Below, piece after piece: positions 25,545-34,752 of a DNA stretch of 49,701 nucleotides. The notes under the pieces are model-generated. The model worked only from the letters and a program-made list of their open reading frames with translations, searched no databases and was not told where the DNA came from. This DNA is from Bacteroidales bacterium (lineage in GTDB: Bacteria; Bacteroidota; Bacteroidia; Bacteroidales; UBA932), in the NCBI GenBank assembly GCA_017471085.1, contig JAFUWW010000045.1:1-49701 (forward strand), read 5' to 3'. The position numbers and the translations under genes were made by a program. Position 1 is the first letter of the stretch. Each line of letters begins with the position of its first letter.

Positions 25545-26117
25545 CTAAAAACGATCCATCAGGCAGAAAATCCGGCCCTGTACCTCCTCGATGGTGCCCA
25601 CTCCGTCAATTTCGTTGTACCTTCCGGCTTCTTTGTAAAAACCGATGAGGGGCTCCGTTTTGGCGTGATAAGTGCGGATGCGGTTTTCCACTACCTCCGG
25701 GCGGGCGTCATCGGCCCGGCCTTCTATCCGGGCACGGTGGGCGATGCGTTCCTGGATGAGCGGGTCCGGGATCATGATGGACACGCAGGCTGTGACAGCC
25801 TCTCCATTCTTGGCCAGCATCTTGTCCAGGGCCTCCGCCTGGGCGATGGTGCGGGGGAAGCCGTCCAGCAGGAAACCGTCCACTCCCTTTACGGTCTGGA
25901 ACTTGGATTCGATCATGCCTTCCACGACCTCGTCCGGCACAAGTTCACCGGCTTCGATGAGGGCTTTGGCCTTGAGTCCGAGGGGGGTGCCCTGGGCTAT
26001 CTCGCTTCGGAGGAGTTCCCCGGTGGAAAGATGACAGAGATTGTAGCGCGCTACCATAGCGCCGGCCTGGGTGCCTTTCCCGGCGCCCGGAGGACCGAAG
26101 AGAATGTAGTATTTCAT
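25545..26117 (-). CDS. adk: Adenylate kinase
   Basis: A 190-residue enzyme that interconverts ATP + AMP and 2 ADP. The P-loop GPPGAGKGTQ is at 8-17, the AMP-binding LSTGELLR near 35-42, and DGFPRT near 85-90. It is the short form with a reduced LID domain, usual in Bacteroidetes. It follows hpt by 12 nt, and the transcript ends at the terminator just downstream. Confidence 0.97.
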   Translation of the reverse strand: MKYYILFGPPGAGKGTQAGAMVARYNLCHLSTGELLRSEIAQGTPLGLKAKALIEAGELVPDEVVEGMIESKFQTVKGVDGFLLDGFPRTIAQAEALDKMLAKNGEAVTACVSIMIPDPLIQERIAHRARIEGRADDARPEVVENRIRTYHAKTEPLIGFYKEAGRYNEIDGVGTIEEVQGRIFCLMDRF

Positions 26118-26129
26118 ATCAGGAAATGT

Positions 26130-26681
26130 TTAGTCGTCAAGTACATAAATGTCTTTGATGTTGCGGCCCAGGTCATCGTAATCCAGGCCGAAACCTACGA
26201 TGAACCGGTTGGGGATCTCCATGGCCACATAGTCCAGTTTTACTGATTTTTTGTATACCTCCGGTTTTACCAGCAGGGTGCATACTTTGACTTCCGCCGC
26301 CCCCAGTTTGCTCAGCTGACCGGTGATGGCCTCGATGGTGTTTCCGGTATCCACAATGTCCTCCACCACGATGATCCGACGGCCTTTGTAGTTATAGCCG
26401 GCAGCCAGGTCTCCCTGCACTTCACCCGTTGACTGCGTTCCGACATACGATGACATTTTAACGGCCTTGAAAACACAGGGAAAATCAATGCGTTTCATGA
26501 GTTCGGCCGCAAAGATGACAGCTCCGTTGAGCGTGCACAGAAGTACGGGAGCGTCGGCTTCGGAAACGCCGGCATAGTCCTGGTTCAGGCGTTCGGCCAC
26601 CTTGTCGATGGCCTTTTCAATCTCTTCGTTGGGAATGAAAGGCCGGAAGCGTTTGTCGTGAAGGGTGATTCTGTTGTCCAT
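26130..26681 (-). CDS. hpt: Hypoxanthine phosphoribosyltransferase
   Basis: A 183-residue type I phosphoribosyltransferase. The PRPP-binding motif VEDIVDTGNT is near 102-111, and the purine-stacking region near the C-terminus reads VGFGLDYDD. It salvages hypoxanthine (and probably guanine) with PRPP. It forms a purine-nucleotide operon with adk. A TAAATTTG -7 box lies at 26701-26708 on the minus strand. Confidence 0.96.
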   Translation of the reverse strand: MDNRITLHDKRFRPFIPNEEIEKAIDKVAERLNQDYAGVSEADAPVLLCTLNGAVIFAAELMKRIDFPCVFKAVKMSSYVGTQSTGEVQGDLAAGYNYKGRRIIVVEDIVDTGNTIEAITGQLSKLGAAEVKVCTLLVKPEVYKKSVKLDYVAMEIPNRFIVGFGLDYDDLGRNIKDIYVLDD

Positions 26682-26700
26682 GTTTTTTCGGTTGATTCTA

Positions 26701-26708
26701 CAAATTTA
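26701..26708 (-). promoter_or_regulatory. -7 element of the hpt-adk promoter
   Basis: TAAATTTG on the minus strand, 20 nt before the hpt ATG. No clear TTTG -33 box is visible at the right distance; that region is T-rich. Confidence 0.45.
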
Positions 26709-26795
26709 ATAAAAAACACGTAAAAAACCGTTCGAAACAGCACAAGTTATCAACAGAAGGTGTGCATTCCCGTTTTTCTTCTTTACCTTGGCCCC

Positions 26796-28424
26796 ATGAG
26801 AAAGATGTTTTGCGCGATGGTTTTATGGCTGCCGTCCCTGGTGGTGGCGGCTCAGGAAGAGGATGTCCTACGGGCGGCCCTGTATCTGTCCGGAGCCTCT
26901 TCGGCGGAGGAGATTCCCGTCGGGTGGACCGATCAGCTGGAGGGACTGCCGGCTGTCCGGATCAACAGCCCGAACCTCAGGAGCGGAATCCTGCTTTCGG
27001 ATTACCAGGTGGCCTCTGTCAAGGATTACCGCGCTTCGGCGGGGGATATCCTTTCCTGGGAGGAGCTTGCCCATGTGGATGGATTCTCACAGGAGGCGGT
27101 CGTTGCACTGAAGCCTTTTCTTTCGTTATATTCTTCCCGGCTTCCGGGAGCTTCGGATACAGTCAAGGTGAAAGGGACGGTGATGGTGCGCGGCACCCTC
27201 TCCTCCGCGGGCGTAAAAGCCCGGGTAACGGGACAATCCTGGCGCGCAGGAGGAGCCTGGCGTGGCAAGGATGGTACTTTTCACGCCTCGGCGGAAGGAC
27301 GGGCGGGAAGGTGGGTGCTCGGTGATTTCAACCTGCGTTTCGGGCAGGGACTGGCGCTTTGGAGCGGCTTTTCAATGACGAGCCTTTCTACGGTAGATGC
27401 CTTCCTATGGCGTCCGAACGGCATTTCTCCGGCTTGGTCGTATCTTTCGTCGGCCTTGAACAGAGGCGTGGCTTACGAGTATTCGGCGCCCTGTTGGCGG
27501 GGCTCGGTTTTTGCCACCTTGGACGGACTTTTCGGGAGCCACGGTGAGTGGCTGGGCCGATATGGCCAGATCGGGACGACGGCTGTCTGGTCCCGTTCCG
27601 CCGGACTGTCCGTATCGTTGGACGGGCGCCTGAACTGGAGAGGGACGGATTCGGCTTTTGAGGTCGCCTGGAAACCGGGTTCACTCGCTTTCAAATCGGC
27701 CTTCCGCTGCCAGGTGGGGGACGGCGGGAAGCTGGCGGTGCAGGGAAGGGCCGTTCCCAGCCGGTTTTCCGGAAAAAAGCACGGAGAATATGCTCTTGCC
27801 GCCGGCGGGAGTTACCGGTCGGGCCGATGGGTGCCGCTGCATGGCAGATCCGGCTTTGGCAGCAGCATCCCCGCCCATGAAATCTCCCTGACCGTAGAGG
27901 CCGCCTTGCTCCCCGTTCCCTCCGCCGATCCTGGGCGTCTCCAGGTTCGGGTATACGGCAACTGGAAATGGCAACTGTCGGGCCTGTGGTCGCTGGCCTT
28001 CCGCTTTACGGAACGTTACCGCAATTACGAACCCTCCCGAACTGGACTTCGGGCCGATCTGCATCTTGGGGCAGGTCCCTGGCTGTCCGTATGGAGACTG
28101 GAAGGAGTTCACTGTGAAGGACTCGGCGGGCTGGGCTACTGGGAGGGCGGATACAAGGACGATACCCTGGCCGGATACCTGCGGCTGACCGGCTTTTTCA
28201 TCGACCGGTGGGCCGACCGCATCTACAGTTATGAAAGGGACGCTGCCGGGACTTTCTCCGTCCCCGCTTATGCCGGAAGGGGCTGTGCCATTTCGCTCGT
28301 CGGATCCTGGAAGCACCGCTTCCGCCATTGCACGCTCCGTGCCACGCTCCGGAGCGCGTTGTCATACAGGGCAGGCAGGCCGCTTGCCCCGACGCTGAAT
28401 GCCCAGCTCCAGGCCGACTGGTAA
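26796..28424 (+). CDS. Helix-hairpin-helix domain protein with exported beta-rich C-terminal region
   Basis: About 542 residues from ATG 26796, which gives a signal peptide (MRKMFCAMVLWLPSLVVAAQ); the in-frame start at 26760 only adds a poor extension. Residues about 65-115 resemble ComEA-like helix-hairpin-helix repeats (DILSWEELAHVDGFS then VVALKPFL). The remaining 400 residues are rich in alternating aromatic and glycine segments, consistent with outer membrane beta strands. A role in DNA binding or as a porin-like outer membrane protein is possible; I cannot assign one. Its stop is 1 nt from the end of the convergent transglycosylase gene. Confidence 0.7.
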   Translation: MRKMFCAMVLWLPSLVVAAQEEDVLRAALYLSGASSAEEIPVGWTDQLEGLPAVRINSPNLRSGILLSDYQVASVKDYRASAGDILSWEELAHVDGFSQEAVVALKPFLSLYSSRLPGASDTVKVKGTVMVRGTLSSAGVKARVTGQSWRAGGAWRGKDGTFHASAEGRAGRWVLGDFNLRFGQGLALWSGFSMTSLSTVDAFLWRPNGISPAWSYLSSALNRGVAYEYSAPCWRGSVFATLDGLFGSHGEWLGRYGQIGTTAVWSRSAGLSVSLDGRLNWRGTDSAFEVAWKPGSLAFKSAFRCQVGDGGKLAVQGRAVPSRFSGKKHGEYALAAGGSYRSGRWVPLHGRSGFGSSIPAHEISLTVEAALLPVPSADPGRLQVRVYGNWKWQLSGLWSLAFRFTERYRNYEPSRTGLRADLHLGAGPWLSVWRLEGVHCEGLGGLGYWEGGYKDDTLAGYLRLTGFFIDRWADRIYSYERDAAGTFSVPAYAGRGCAISLVGSWKHRFRHCTLRATLRSALSYRAGRPLAPTLNAQLQADW

Positions 28425-28425
28425 C

Positions 28426-29850
28426 TTACTTTTTCCCGACTTTCAGGCGTTTCCCGACAGAAAGGAAATCGCTTTTCATGTTGTTCCAGCTCTTGAGCTG
28501 CTTTACCGTCGTGTGGTATTTCCGGGCGATCTTGCCCAAGTTGTCACCGGATTTCACCGTGTAATAGACCCACTGGCCGGTGCCGCTGGAAGATGCGGAT
28601 GCGGTAGGGCGGCGGGTTTTGCCGACCATTTCGCGGCCGTCGGCCACTTTTTCCGAGAAGAGGACATCGGCCTTGTACCGGGCGATGGAGTCCTGCTGGT
28701 CCAGGAAGGCGGCGGTATAGTCGAAGGGAAGGCGGAGCACCACGTCTTCCGAGGCTCCGGGAATGATGTCCTTGTGGAACTGGGGGTTCAGGTCGCGGAC
28801 GTCGTCCAGGGGAATTCCCAGCACTTCGCTGATCTGCCGCATGTGCAGGTTCCTGCGCACGTGGAAGGTGTCCACATACACGGGGAGTGCCACCGGATCG
28901 GCCTGGAGGCCATATTCTTTGGCATAGGTAAAGGCGTACATGGCTCCCACCATGGCGGGTACATAGCCGCGGGTCTCGCGGGGGAGATAGTCGTAGATGG
29001 ACCAGAAATCCCTTTTTCCGCCGGCGCGCTTGATGGCCTTGTTTACATTGCCAGAGCCGCAGTTATAGGACGAGATGGCCAGCGACCAGTCGCCGAAGAT
29101 CCGGTATGCGTCCCGCAGGTAGCGGGCGGCTGCATCGGCCGAAAGGACGGGATCCATACGCTCGTCCAGGTAGGAATCGATGCGGAGGCCGTAATTGATG
29201 GCGGTGCGGTACATGAACTGCCAGGTGCCGCGGGCGCCGGCCTTCGATTCCGCCCGGGGATTCAGGGCACTCTCGATGATGGCCATGTATTTGAGCTCCA
29301 GCGGGAGGTCGTAGCGGCGGAAGGTCTCTTCGAAGATGGGCATGTAGTAATTGGCCAGGCCCATCATCTCGGCCATCTTCCTGGGCATTTTCTCCGAATA
29401 GAGCACCATGTAGTTCTTCACGGTCTCGTTATAGGGGAGGGAAATGAAGGCGTTCATGTTTTCCAGGCGCGACATCAGCACCGAATCCGGCACGTCGGTG
29501 GTGAAAACCACGGAATCCATGTTGTAACCGTCGTCCCTGGCCGAATTCAGGTTGCGGTGCATGTACCACCGGCTCAGCAGGCTGTCGGTGGAAGCGTCGG
29601 CCGCGTCGTACTCTTCCATGGCGAACGACATTTTGTTCTCGTTCTCACCGGAGAGCAGTTCGGAAATCTCTTCCCGCTCTTCCTGCTCCTGCCGAAAAGC
29701 ATCCACGGCAGCCTCCAGTTCCTCTATCCGCTGGCGCAACTGCTCGTTCTCCGCCTCCAGTTGCTTACGGGTTTTCCGTCCCTCGGGGGCAGCGGAGGAC
29801 CAGACTCCTATCAAAACGGTCAAAAAGGTTAGGATCAGTCGTTTACTCAT
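28426..29850 (-). CDS. Lytic transglycosylase with C-terminal LysM (MltD-like)
   Basis: A 474-residue exported peptidoglycan lytic enzyme. A signal peptide covers about 1-20 and a coiled-coil (QLEAENEQLRQRIEELEAAV region) about 30-60. The SLT domain has the catalytic glutamate in IIESALNPRAES near 175-180 and GTWQFM near 190. A LysM domain at about 425-472 (YTVKSGDNLGKIA) binds peptidoglycan. It is the last gene of the parA-parB operon; the same arrangement is known in other Bacteroidetes. Cleavage of glycan strands during growth or division is the expected role. Confidence 0.9.
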   Translation of the reverse strand: MSKRLILTFLTVLIGVWSSAAPEGRKTRKQLEAENEQLRQRIEELEAAVDAFRQEQEEREEISELLSGENENKMSFAMEEYDAADASTDSLLSRWYMHRNLNSARDDGYNMDSVVFTTDVPDSVLMSRLENMNAFISLPYNETVKNYMVLYSEKMPRKMAEMMGLANYYMPIFEETFRRYDLPLELKYMAIIESALNPRAESKAGARGTWQFMYRTAINYGLRIDSYLDERMDPVLSADAAARYLRDAYRIFGDWSLAISSYNCGSGNVNKAIKRAGGKRDFWSIYDYLPRETRGYVPAMVGAMYAFTYAKEYGLQADPVALPVYVDTFHVRRNLHMRQISEVLGIPLDDVRDLNPQFHKDIIPGASEDVVLRLPFDYTAAFLDQQDSIARYKADVLFSEKVADGREMVGKTRRPTASASSSGTGQWVYYTVKSGDNLGKIARKYHTTVKQLKSWNNMKSDFLSVGKRLKVGKK

Positions 29851-29859
29851 GTGTTCGTC

Positions 29860-30762
29860 TTAAAATTTAAAACCGAGCGTCATGCCGAGCGCAGGCGGGG
29901 CCGATGCATACTGCATAGGCTGGATGGAAGGCTCCAGATGCATGGTGAGGCTGTCTGACACTTCGAAATCCTGCATATAGGCGAAGACATTGGCATCTAT
30001 CACCTGAATCAGGTAGAACAGGGCGGTGAACAGGATGGAATAATCCCTGTACCTGCGGTAGACGTCACGGTAATATTTCGCATTTTCCGCAGTCTGGGGA
30101 GGCCTCTCGACGTCCGGGTCCGTGGATGTGGCCATGTTGTGGATCCATTTCCACCGCTGGTACTGGACGTTGTTGTCGTGCCAGAAATAGGCGCCGCCGG
30201 CTATCAGTCCGTAATACAGAGGCAGTTTCCAGGCTTCTCCATTGTAGATCTGCCCCAGTCCCGGCAGCAGCAGCGAGTAGAAAGTGGCTTTGGCGGGGCT
30301 GGGATGCCGCGTTTCGTCCTTGTAACTCACGATGCCGTCCATGAAGGACCCCCAGTAAGAGAGGGCGGCCCCTGCATACGCGATGGTGCTATAGGTCTGG
30401 TACCGGGATTCACCGGTTTTCTGGAACTGCTGGTTGAAATGGATGCCGAGGCCTACGCCGGCTCCGATTCCGCCGTAAATGACGGGCAGTTTCCAATACT
30501 GCCGGTTGTAGATCTGAAATCCGCCCACCATTACCGTAGAGCCGATGGCCAGGTTCCGCATGGAAGCCTTGCGCTTATGGGTGACGCCGCCGATAAATTC
30601 TTTGAAACTGAATAGTTTGGAGCTGTCTGCATCGGCCGTGAGGGTGTCGGCGTAACTCTGTGAAAAAGCGTCGCGCTTGAACTGGTCGTCCCTGTACTGG
30701 GCCTTGAGGGGCAGCACAAGGAGGACGGCGACGGAAAGCGCTATGAGATGCCGGATGTCCAT
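29860..30762 (-). CDS. DUF5683 domain protein
   Basis: A 300-residue protein with an N-terminal signal peptide ending near LPLKAQ and several hydrophobic segments (about 75-95, 115-140 and 185-205) that suggest a membrane association. The PGLGQIYNGEAWKLP block is the mark of DUF5683. Function unknown; it sits between parB and the LysM transglycosylase, as in many Bacteroidetes, so a link between chromosome segregation and envelope growth is conceivable. It abuts parB, with the stop of parB and its own ATG sharing a base. Confidence 0.85.
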   Translation of the reverse strand: MDIRHLIALSVAVLLVLPLKAQYRDDQFKRDAFSQSYADTLTADADSSKLFSFKEFIGGVTHKRKASMRNLAIGSTVMVGGFQIYNRQYWKLPVIYGGIGAGVGLGIHFNQQFQKTGESRYQTYSTIAYAGAALSYWGSFMDGIVSYKDETRHPSPAKATFYSLLLPGLGQIYNGEAWKLPLYYGLIAGGAYFWHDNNVQYQRWKWIHNMATSTDPDVERPPQTAENAKYYRDVYRRYRDYSILFTALFYLIQVIDANVFAYMQDFEVSDSLTMHLEPSIQPMQYASAPPALGMTLGFKF

Positions 30763-31685
30763 TATTCGGCAAAAGAATTAAGGAAGTCCTGCATCTGCTC
30801 GTCGGAATCGAACTTGATGGTGAGCGTCCCTTTCCCGGCAGCATTCCGCTTCAGGGAAATATTCTCTCCGAAATACCTTCCGACATGCTCCAGAAGCCGG
30901 TAATACATATCCGGGAGTTCCTGAGGCTCTCCGTCCTTGGATGCCTTTTCCCGGGGATTCCCGGAAAGGTGCTTGACCTTCTCTTCCAACTGCCTGACCG
31001 AGAGTCCGTTCCTGACAATCAGGTCGCACAGCGATTCCTGTACGGCGGGATTCTCCACTCCGAGGAGCACTTTGGCATGGCCCACGCTTACAAGGCCGAC
31101 CTTCAGGTCGTGCTGGACTTTGGCGGGCAGTTTCAGCAGGCGGAGCTGGTTGGCTACGGAGGCGCGTTTCTTGCCCACCCTGTCCGCCATCTGCTCCTGG
31201 GTAAGGCGGCATTCCTCCATCAGCCGCTGGTAACTCATGGCCACTTCGATGGGGTCCAGGTTCTCCCGCTGGATGTTTTCCACGATGGCCATTTCCAGCA
31301 TGCCCTGTTCCGAGGCGTCACGGATATAGGCAGGTATCATGTCCATGTGGGCCATGATGGATGCCCTGTAGCGGCGTTCCCCGCTGATTATCTGATATTT
31401 GTCGCCTTTCCTTCGCACCGTGATGGGTTGGATGAGCCCGAAGGTGCGGATGGATTCCGCCAGCTCCTGCAGGGCTTCATTGTCGAAGTTCATGCGGGGC
31501 TGGTATGGATTGGGTTCGATCATGTCCACCGGAATGCGGAGCACGTCGGAAGTATCCTGCGGTTTTCCTTCCTTGGAAACCACTTCCTTGTTGATATATC
31601 CTACCGGCTGGCGAAGCTGTGAAAGGTCTTCACCGCCCAGGAGGGCACCCAGTCCCTTTCCCAGGCCGAATTGGTTCTTAGGCAT
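30762..31685 (-). CDS. parB: Chromosome partitioning protein ParB
   Basis: About 307 residues from ATG 31685, which gives the usual opening MPKNQFGLGKGLGALLGG; ATG 31706 is an alternative that adds 7 residues. The ParB/Srx CTPase box is visible as SGERRYRAS near 115-123, preceded by the arginine-rich PNPYQPR. A helix-turn-helix region follows (LTQEQMADRVGKKRASVANQL). It binds parS sites and spreads with CTP. It overlaps parA by 8 bp. Confidence 0.95.
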   Translation of the reverse strand: MPKNQFGLGKGLGALLGGEDLSQLRQPVGYINKEVVSKEGKPQDTSDVLRIPVDMIEPNPYQPRMNFDNEALQELAESIRTFGLIQPITVRRKGDKYQIISGERRYRASIMAHMDMIPAYIRDASEQGMLEMAIVENIQRENLDPIEVAMSYQRLMEECRLTQEQMADRVGKKRASVANQLRLLKLPAKVQHDLKVGLVSVGHAKVLLGVENPAVQESLCDLIVRNGLSVRQLEEKVKHLSGNPREKASKDGEPQELPDMYYRLLEHVGRYFGENISLKRNAAGKGTLTIKFDSDEQMQDFLNSFAE

Positions 31686-32457
31686 CTGGCTTTTCGTTTT
31701 TGTCAAGGACTTCCTTGGCGAGGTTCAGATAATTGGACGTTCCGTTGTTCATCACGTCATACAGGATGATGGGCTTTCCATAGGAGGGAGCCTCCGACAG
31801 GCGGATGCTGCGCTGGATGATGGTATTGAACACCATGTCCTTGAAATGCTCCCGCAGTTGCATCACCACCTGGCTGTGCACCTTGGTGCGTCCGTCGAAC
31901 ATGGTGACCACGAATCCCTCGATGGTGAGGGCCGGATTGATGCCGTTCTGCACCAGACGGATGGTCTGGATCAGTTTGGCGAGGCCTTCCAGGGCGAAGA
32001 ATTCCGGCTGGACGGGAATCATGACGGAGTCCGCCGCCGTGAGGCAGTTCACCGTAATGAGGCCGAGGGAAGGGGAGCAGTCGATGATGATGTAGTCGTA
32101 ATTGTCCCGGATGGGAGCGAGGGCCTTTTTGAGCACGCTCTCACGGTCCTGCCAGTTGAGCATTTCGATCTCCGCGCCCACCAGGTTGATGTGCGAGGGA
32201 ATCATGTGCAACTTGGGGAGTTCCGTCTGGATAAGAGCGTCCGTGACGGAAATCTTGCCGATCAGGATTTCATACAAGGTGCGCTTCTCTCCGTTTTCCG
32301 GGTCGAAGTTGAGCCCCGAGGTGGTATTGGCCTGCGGATCTGCGTCGATGATGAGGACATTCTTTTCCAGGACAGCCAGTGAGGCCGCGAGGTTGATGGC
32401 CGTGGTGGTTTTACCCACACCGCCCTTCTGATTGGCTATTGCAATGATTTTGCCCAT
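31678..32457 (-). CDS. parA: Chromosome partitioning ATPase ParA (Soj-like)
   Basis: A 259-residue deviant Walker ATPase with KGGVGKTT at 11-18, the DADPQANT motif near 39-46, and IIDCSPSLG near 122-130. No N-terminal DNA-binding domain, so it is the short chromosomal type. It is the first gene of parA-parB-DUF5683-transglycosylase. A TAACTTTG -7 box is 50 nt upstream, and the leader carries a hairpin. Confidence 0.96.
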   Translation of the reverse strand: MGKIIAIANQKGGVGKTTTAINLAASLAVLEKNVLIIDADPQANTTSGLNFDPENGEKRTLYEILIGKISVTDALIQTELPKLHMIPSHINLVGAEIEMLNWQDRESVLKKALAPIRDNYDYIIIDCSPSLGLITVNCLTAADSVMIPVQPEFFALEGLAKLIQTIRLVQNGINPALTIEGFVVTMFDGRTKVHSQVVMQLREHFKDMVFNTIIQRSIRLSEAPSYGKPIILYDVMNNGTSNYLNLAKEVLDKNEKPDA

Positions 32458-32478
32458 AAAGTAAAAATTACCGCTGTC

Positions 32479-32499
32479 ATTCCCGGCCTGACCGGGAAT
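32479..32499. repeat. Inverted repeat in the parA leader
   Basis: ATTCCCGG-cctga-CCGGGAAT, a perfect 8-bp inverted repeat with a 5-nt spacer. It lies just downstream of the parA -7 box, so the transcript would begin with this hairpin. Similar short palindromes of this sequence type occur as dispersed repeats in bacterial genomes; I see only this copy in the window. Confidence 0.6.
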
Positions 32500-32507
32500 C
32501 TAAAATA

Positions 32508-32515
32508 CAAAGTTA
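32508..32515 (-). promoter_or_regulatory. -7 element of the parA promoter
   Basis: TAACTTTG on the minus strand. A T-rich TTTTTTG at 32538-32544 may serve as -33 element with 22 nt spacing. Confidence 0.5.
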
Positions 32516-32545
32516 GCAATAAATTCCGGAATCCCCGCAAAAAAT

Positions 32546-32562
32546 GTTCCACAAAGTTCCAC
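32546..32562. repeat. Direct repeat of a parS-like half-site between priA and parA
   Basis: GTTCCAC at 32546-32552 and again at 32556-32562, separated by AAA. The motif equals one arm of the parS palindrome (GTTCCACGTGGAAC type), but the arms are in direct, not inverted, orientation. Confidence 0.4.
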
Positions 32563-32565
32563 GCT

Positions 32566-34635
32566 TCAGGCGGGATCCACGTCAATTACGATGTGTCCCA
32601 TGTACTTGCGCTCCTTTTCAAAGGCTGCGACAGTCCTGGCAAGGGCCTCTTTGTTGGCCACAAGCGCCTTGTTGCGGGGCAGCATGATGCGGATCTGCCG
32701 GATGTACTGGTCGGCGACGCGGTCGGGGGCAGGGGGATAAGGCCCCACCACGCTCTGAACCGGGAGTTTTGCGGAAAGGGCCGATGCCAGTTCACGGGAA
32801 AGGAAGTCCAGCCTTTTCTCAGAGGTGTCACGCACGATCACATGCACCAGCCGGGTATAGGGCGGATATTGGAAAAGCAGCCGTTCCTGAAGCATGAGGG
32901 CGGTACGGTCCCGGGTGAATTCCCCGAATACCGGATGTTCCGGTTCCCGGGTCTGGATGACAAATAGACCCTTCTCTCCCCGCCGTCCGCTCCGGCCCCG
33001 GAACTGCTCCAGCAGCTGAATGGCGCGTTCATCAGCCCGGAAGTTTTGCTGGGCGAGGATATTGTCGGCCTGGATAATGCCGACAAGACCCAGGCGGTCA
33101 AAGTCAAACCCTTTCGTAATTATTTGTGTTCCAACAAGTATATCTATTTCACCTTTAGAAAAGCTTCGGAGCGTGGCGGTCGCTTCTGCGCGGTTGTCGC
33201 TGTCAACTCTGGCGATGCGGGCATCGGGGAAAACCTCCTGCAGCTCCTCTTCTATTTTCTGCGTACCGGCCCCCAGAGGCTGCAGCTCTCCGCCGCATTT
33301 TCCGCAAGCTCCTGTGAAGGGCTCCGTATGGCCGCAATAATGGCAAACAAGCCTGTCCGGGCCTTTGTGCAGGCTCAAGGAAACATGGCAGTGGGGGCAT
33401 TTGGGGATGGTGCCGCACTCGGCACATTGGACTGAGGGTGCATAGGAGCGTCGGGAGCGCAGCAGAAGCGCCTGCCGCCCCGTATCCATCGTCCTTCTGA
33501 TCTCTTCCAGCAATTTGAGGGAAAGATGGCCGACCATGCCCCTTTTCCTGCGCTCTGCAATGGTGTCGATAATCTGGATTCCAGCCTCTTCCCCTTTATA
33601 GAAGCGTTCCTTTAGGTCGACCTTTATAAAGATTCCATTTTCAGCATTATAAAGCGATTCAAGGGAAGGAGTTGCACTGCCCAGCACGACATGGGCACCA
33701 TGGATGCCGGCCAGCATGATGGCGCTTTCCCTGGCCTGATATCTGGGGGCGGGGGAATCCTGCTTGTAGGAGCTGTCGTGTTCCTCGTCCACGATGACGA
33801 GACCGAGGTTCCGGTGCGGAAGGAACAAGGCCGACCGTGTGCCCAGCACAATCTCCGGGGCTCCTTCCCTCAAGGCATCGGCCACTTCCCGCCGCTTGGC
33901 CTGGGAACGGGAGCTATGGTATACCAGCACATCCGGGAAAACGGTGGCGATTCTCTCTTCCAGCTGCTGTGAAAGCGCGATTTCCGGAACCAGATACAGA
34001 ACGCTTCTTCCTGCCGCCAGGGTTTCCGAGGCCAGCTGCAGGTAGATTTCTGTTTTTCCGGAACCGGTCACCCCGTGCAGCAGGGCCGTCTTGCCCTTTG
34101 AAAAGGCTTCCCGGATTCCTGTGGCGGCATCTTCCTGGGCGGGGGAGAGGGCTACCCTTCCGGGCGTCCCCTTGTGCCGGATCCCATTCAGAAGGGCCGA
34201 TATCCGCCGGCTCTCTTCCTGATAGCGGAGGCGGGTTTCCTCTTTCCTGGCCTTGGAAATCTTCTCTTCCAGCACCTTCAGGCGCTCTTTCAGGCGTTCC
34301 CGGGTGCGCACTCGGGTGGCGTCTCCCTCGCTTTTCAGCACGGGATAAGCCGCTTTGTAAACTTCTCCGACAGAACAGAGATAATAATCGGCGACGGCCC
34401 TCCAGAAGGCAATCTCCTCCGCCTCTGCGGCAGGCAGGGCCGACCGCCGGGCTTCCAGGATCCGTTCCGGGTCTGTCGGCGGATCCACATCCACGGCGCT
34501 GACAACGCCCACATAGCCCTTGTGGGCGAAATCCACTTCCACCCTTTCTCCGACACGGGCATTGTCCAGCCGGTAGCAGGGCTCCCACTCCAGCCGGAGC
34601 GGAACGATTACCTGTATGAAGGGCGTTGTGGCCAT
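32566..34635 (-). CDS. priA: Primosomal protein N' (replication restart helicase PriA)
   Basis: 689 residues from ATG 34635; the same frame stays open far upstream (to 35757), but that part is antisense to another gene. Walker A is GVTGSGKTE at 188-196, the DEEH box at 283-286, followed by SSYKQ. The zinc-binding cysteines are visible from about 400 (CAECG, CPHC, CHYCG, CGKCGG). It reloads the replisome at stalled forks. Slightly shorter than E. coli PriA (732 residues). The stop is 108 nt before parA, without an obvious terminator. Confidence 0.95.
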   Translation of the reverse strand: MATTPFIQVIVPLRLEWEPCYRLDNARVGERVEVDFAHKGYVGVVSAVDVDPPTDPERILEARRSALPAAEAEEIAFWRAVADYYLCSVGEVYKAAYPVLKSEGDATRVRTRERLKERLKVLEEKISKARKEETRLRYQEESRRISALLNGIRHKGTPGRVALSPAQEDAATGIREAFSKGKTALLHGVTGSGKTEIYLQLASETLAAGRSVLYLVPEIALSQQLEERIATVFPDVLVYHSSRSQAKRREVADALREGAPEIVLGTRSALFLPHRNLGLVIVDEEHDSSYKQDSPAPRYQARESAIMLAGIHGAHVVLGSATPSLESLYNAENGIFIKVDLKERFYKGEEAGIQIIDTIAERRKRGMVGHLSLKLLEEIRRTMDTGRQALLLRSRRSYAPSVQCAECGTIPKCPHCHVSLSLHKGPDRLVCHYCGHTEPFTGACGKCGGELQPLGAGTQKIEEELQEVFPDARIARVDSDNRAEATATLRSFSKGEIDILVGTQIITKGFDFDRLGLVGIIQADNILAQQNFRADERAIQLLEQFRGRSGRRGEKGLFVIQTREPEHPVFGEFTRDRTALMLQERLLFQYPPYTRLVHVIVRDTSEKRLDFLSRELASALSAKLPVQSVVGPYPPAPDRVADQYIRQIRIMLPRNKALVANKEALARTVAAFEKERKYMGHIVIDVDPA

Positions 34636-34693
34636 ATCTTTGCAAAGTAACAACTTTTTGTCCGGAATCGGAAGGGGAAGGGCGGCGTTTTTT

Positions 34694-34724
34694 TTTGATA
34701 TTTGGGTCAAAAGCAGTATCTTCG
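34694..34724 (+). promoter_or_regulatory. Promoter of the GNAT gene at 34753
   Basis: TTTG at 34694-34697, 19 nt, then TATCTTCG at 34717-34724 (one mismatch to TAnnTTTG). The leader would be about 22 nt. Confidence 0.55.
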
Positions 34725-34752
34725 CGTTGTAAAAAAACTGAAACCGTAAACC

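Noticed and set aside
28399..29832. A 477-codon open frame on plus opposite the LysM transglycosylase
   Set aside because: The minus strand has signal peptide, SLT and LysM motifs; the plus frame is an antisense shadow.
32546..32562. A true parS site next to parA
   Set aside because: The two half-sites are in direct orientation, so the canonical inverted palindrome is absent; reported only as a half-site repeat.
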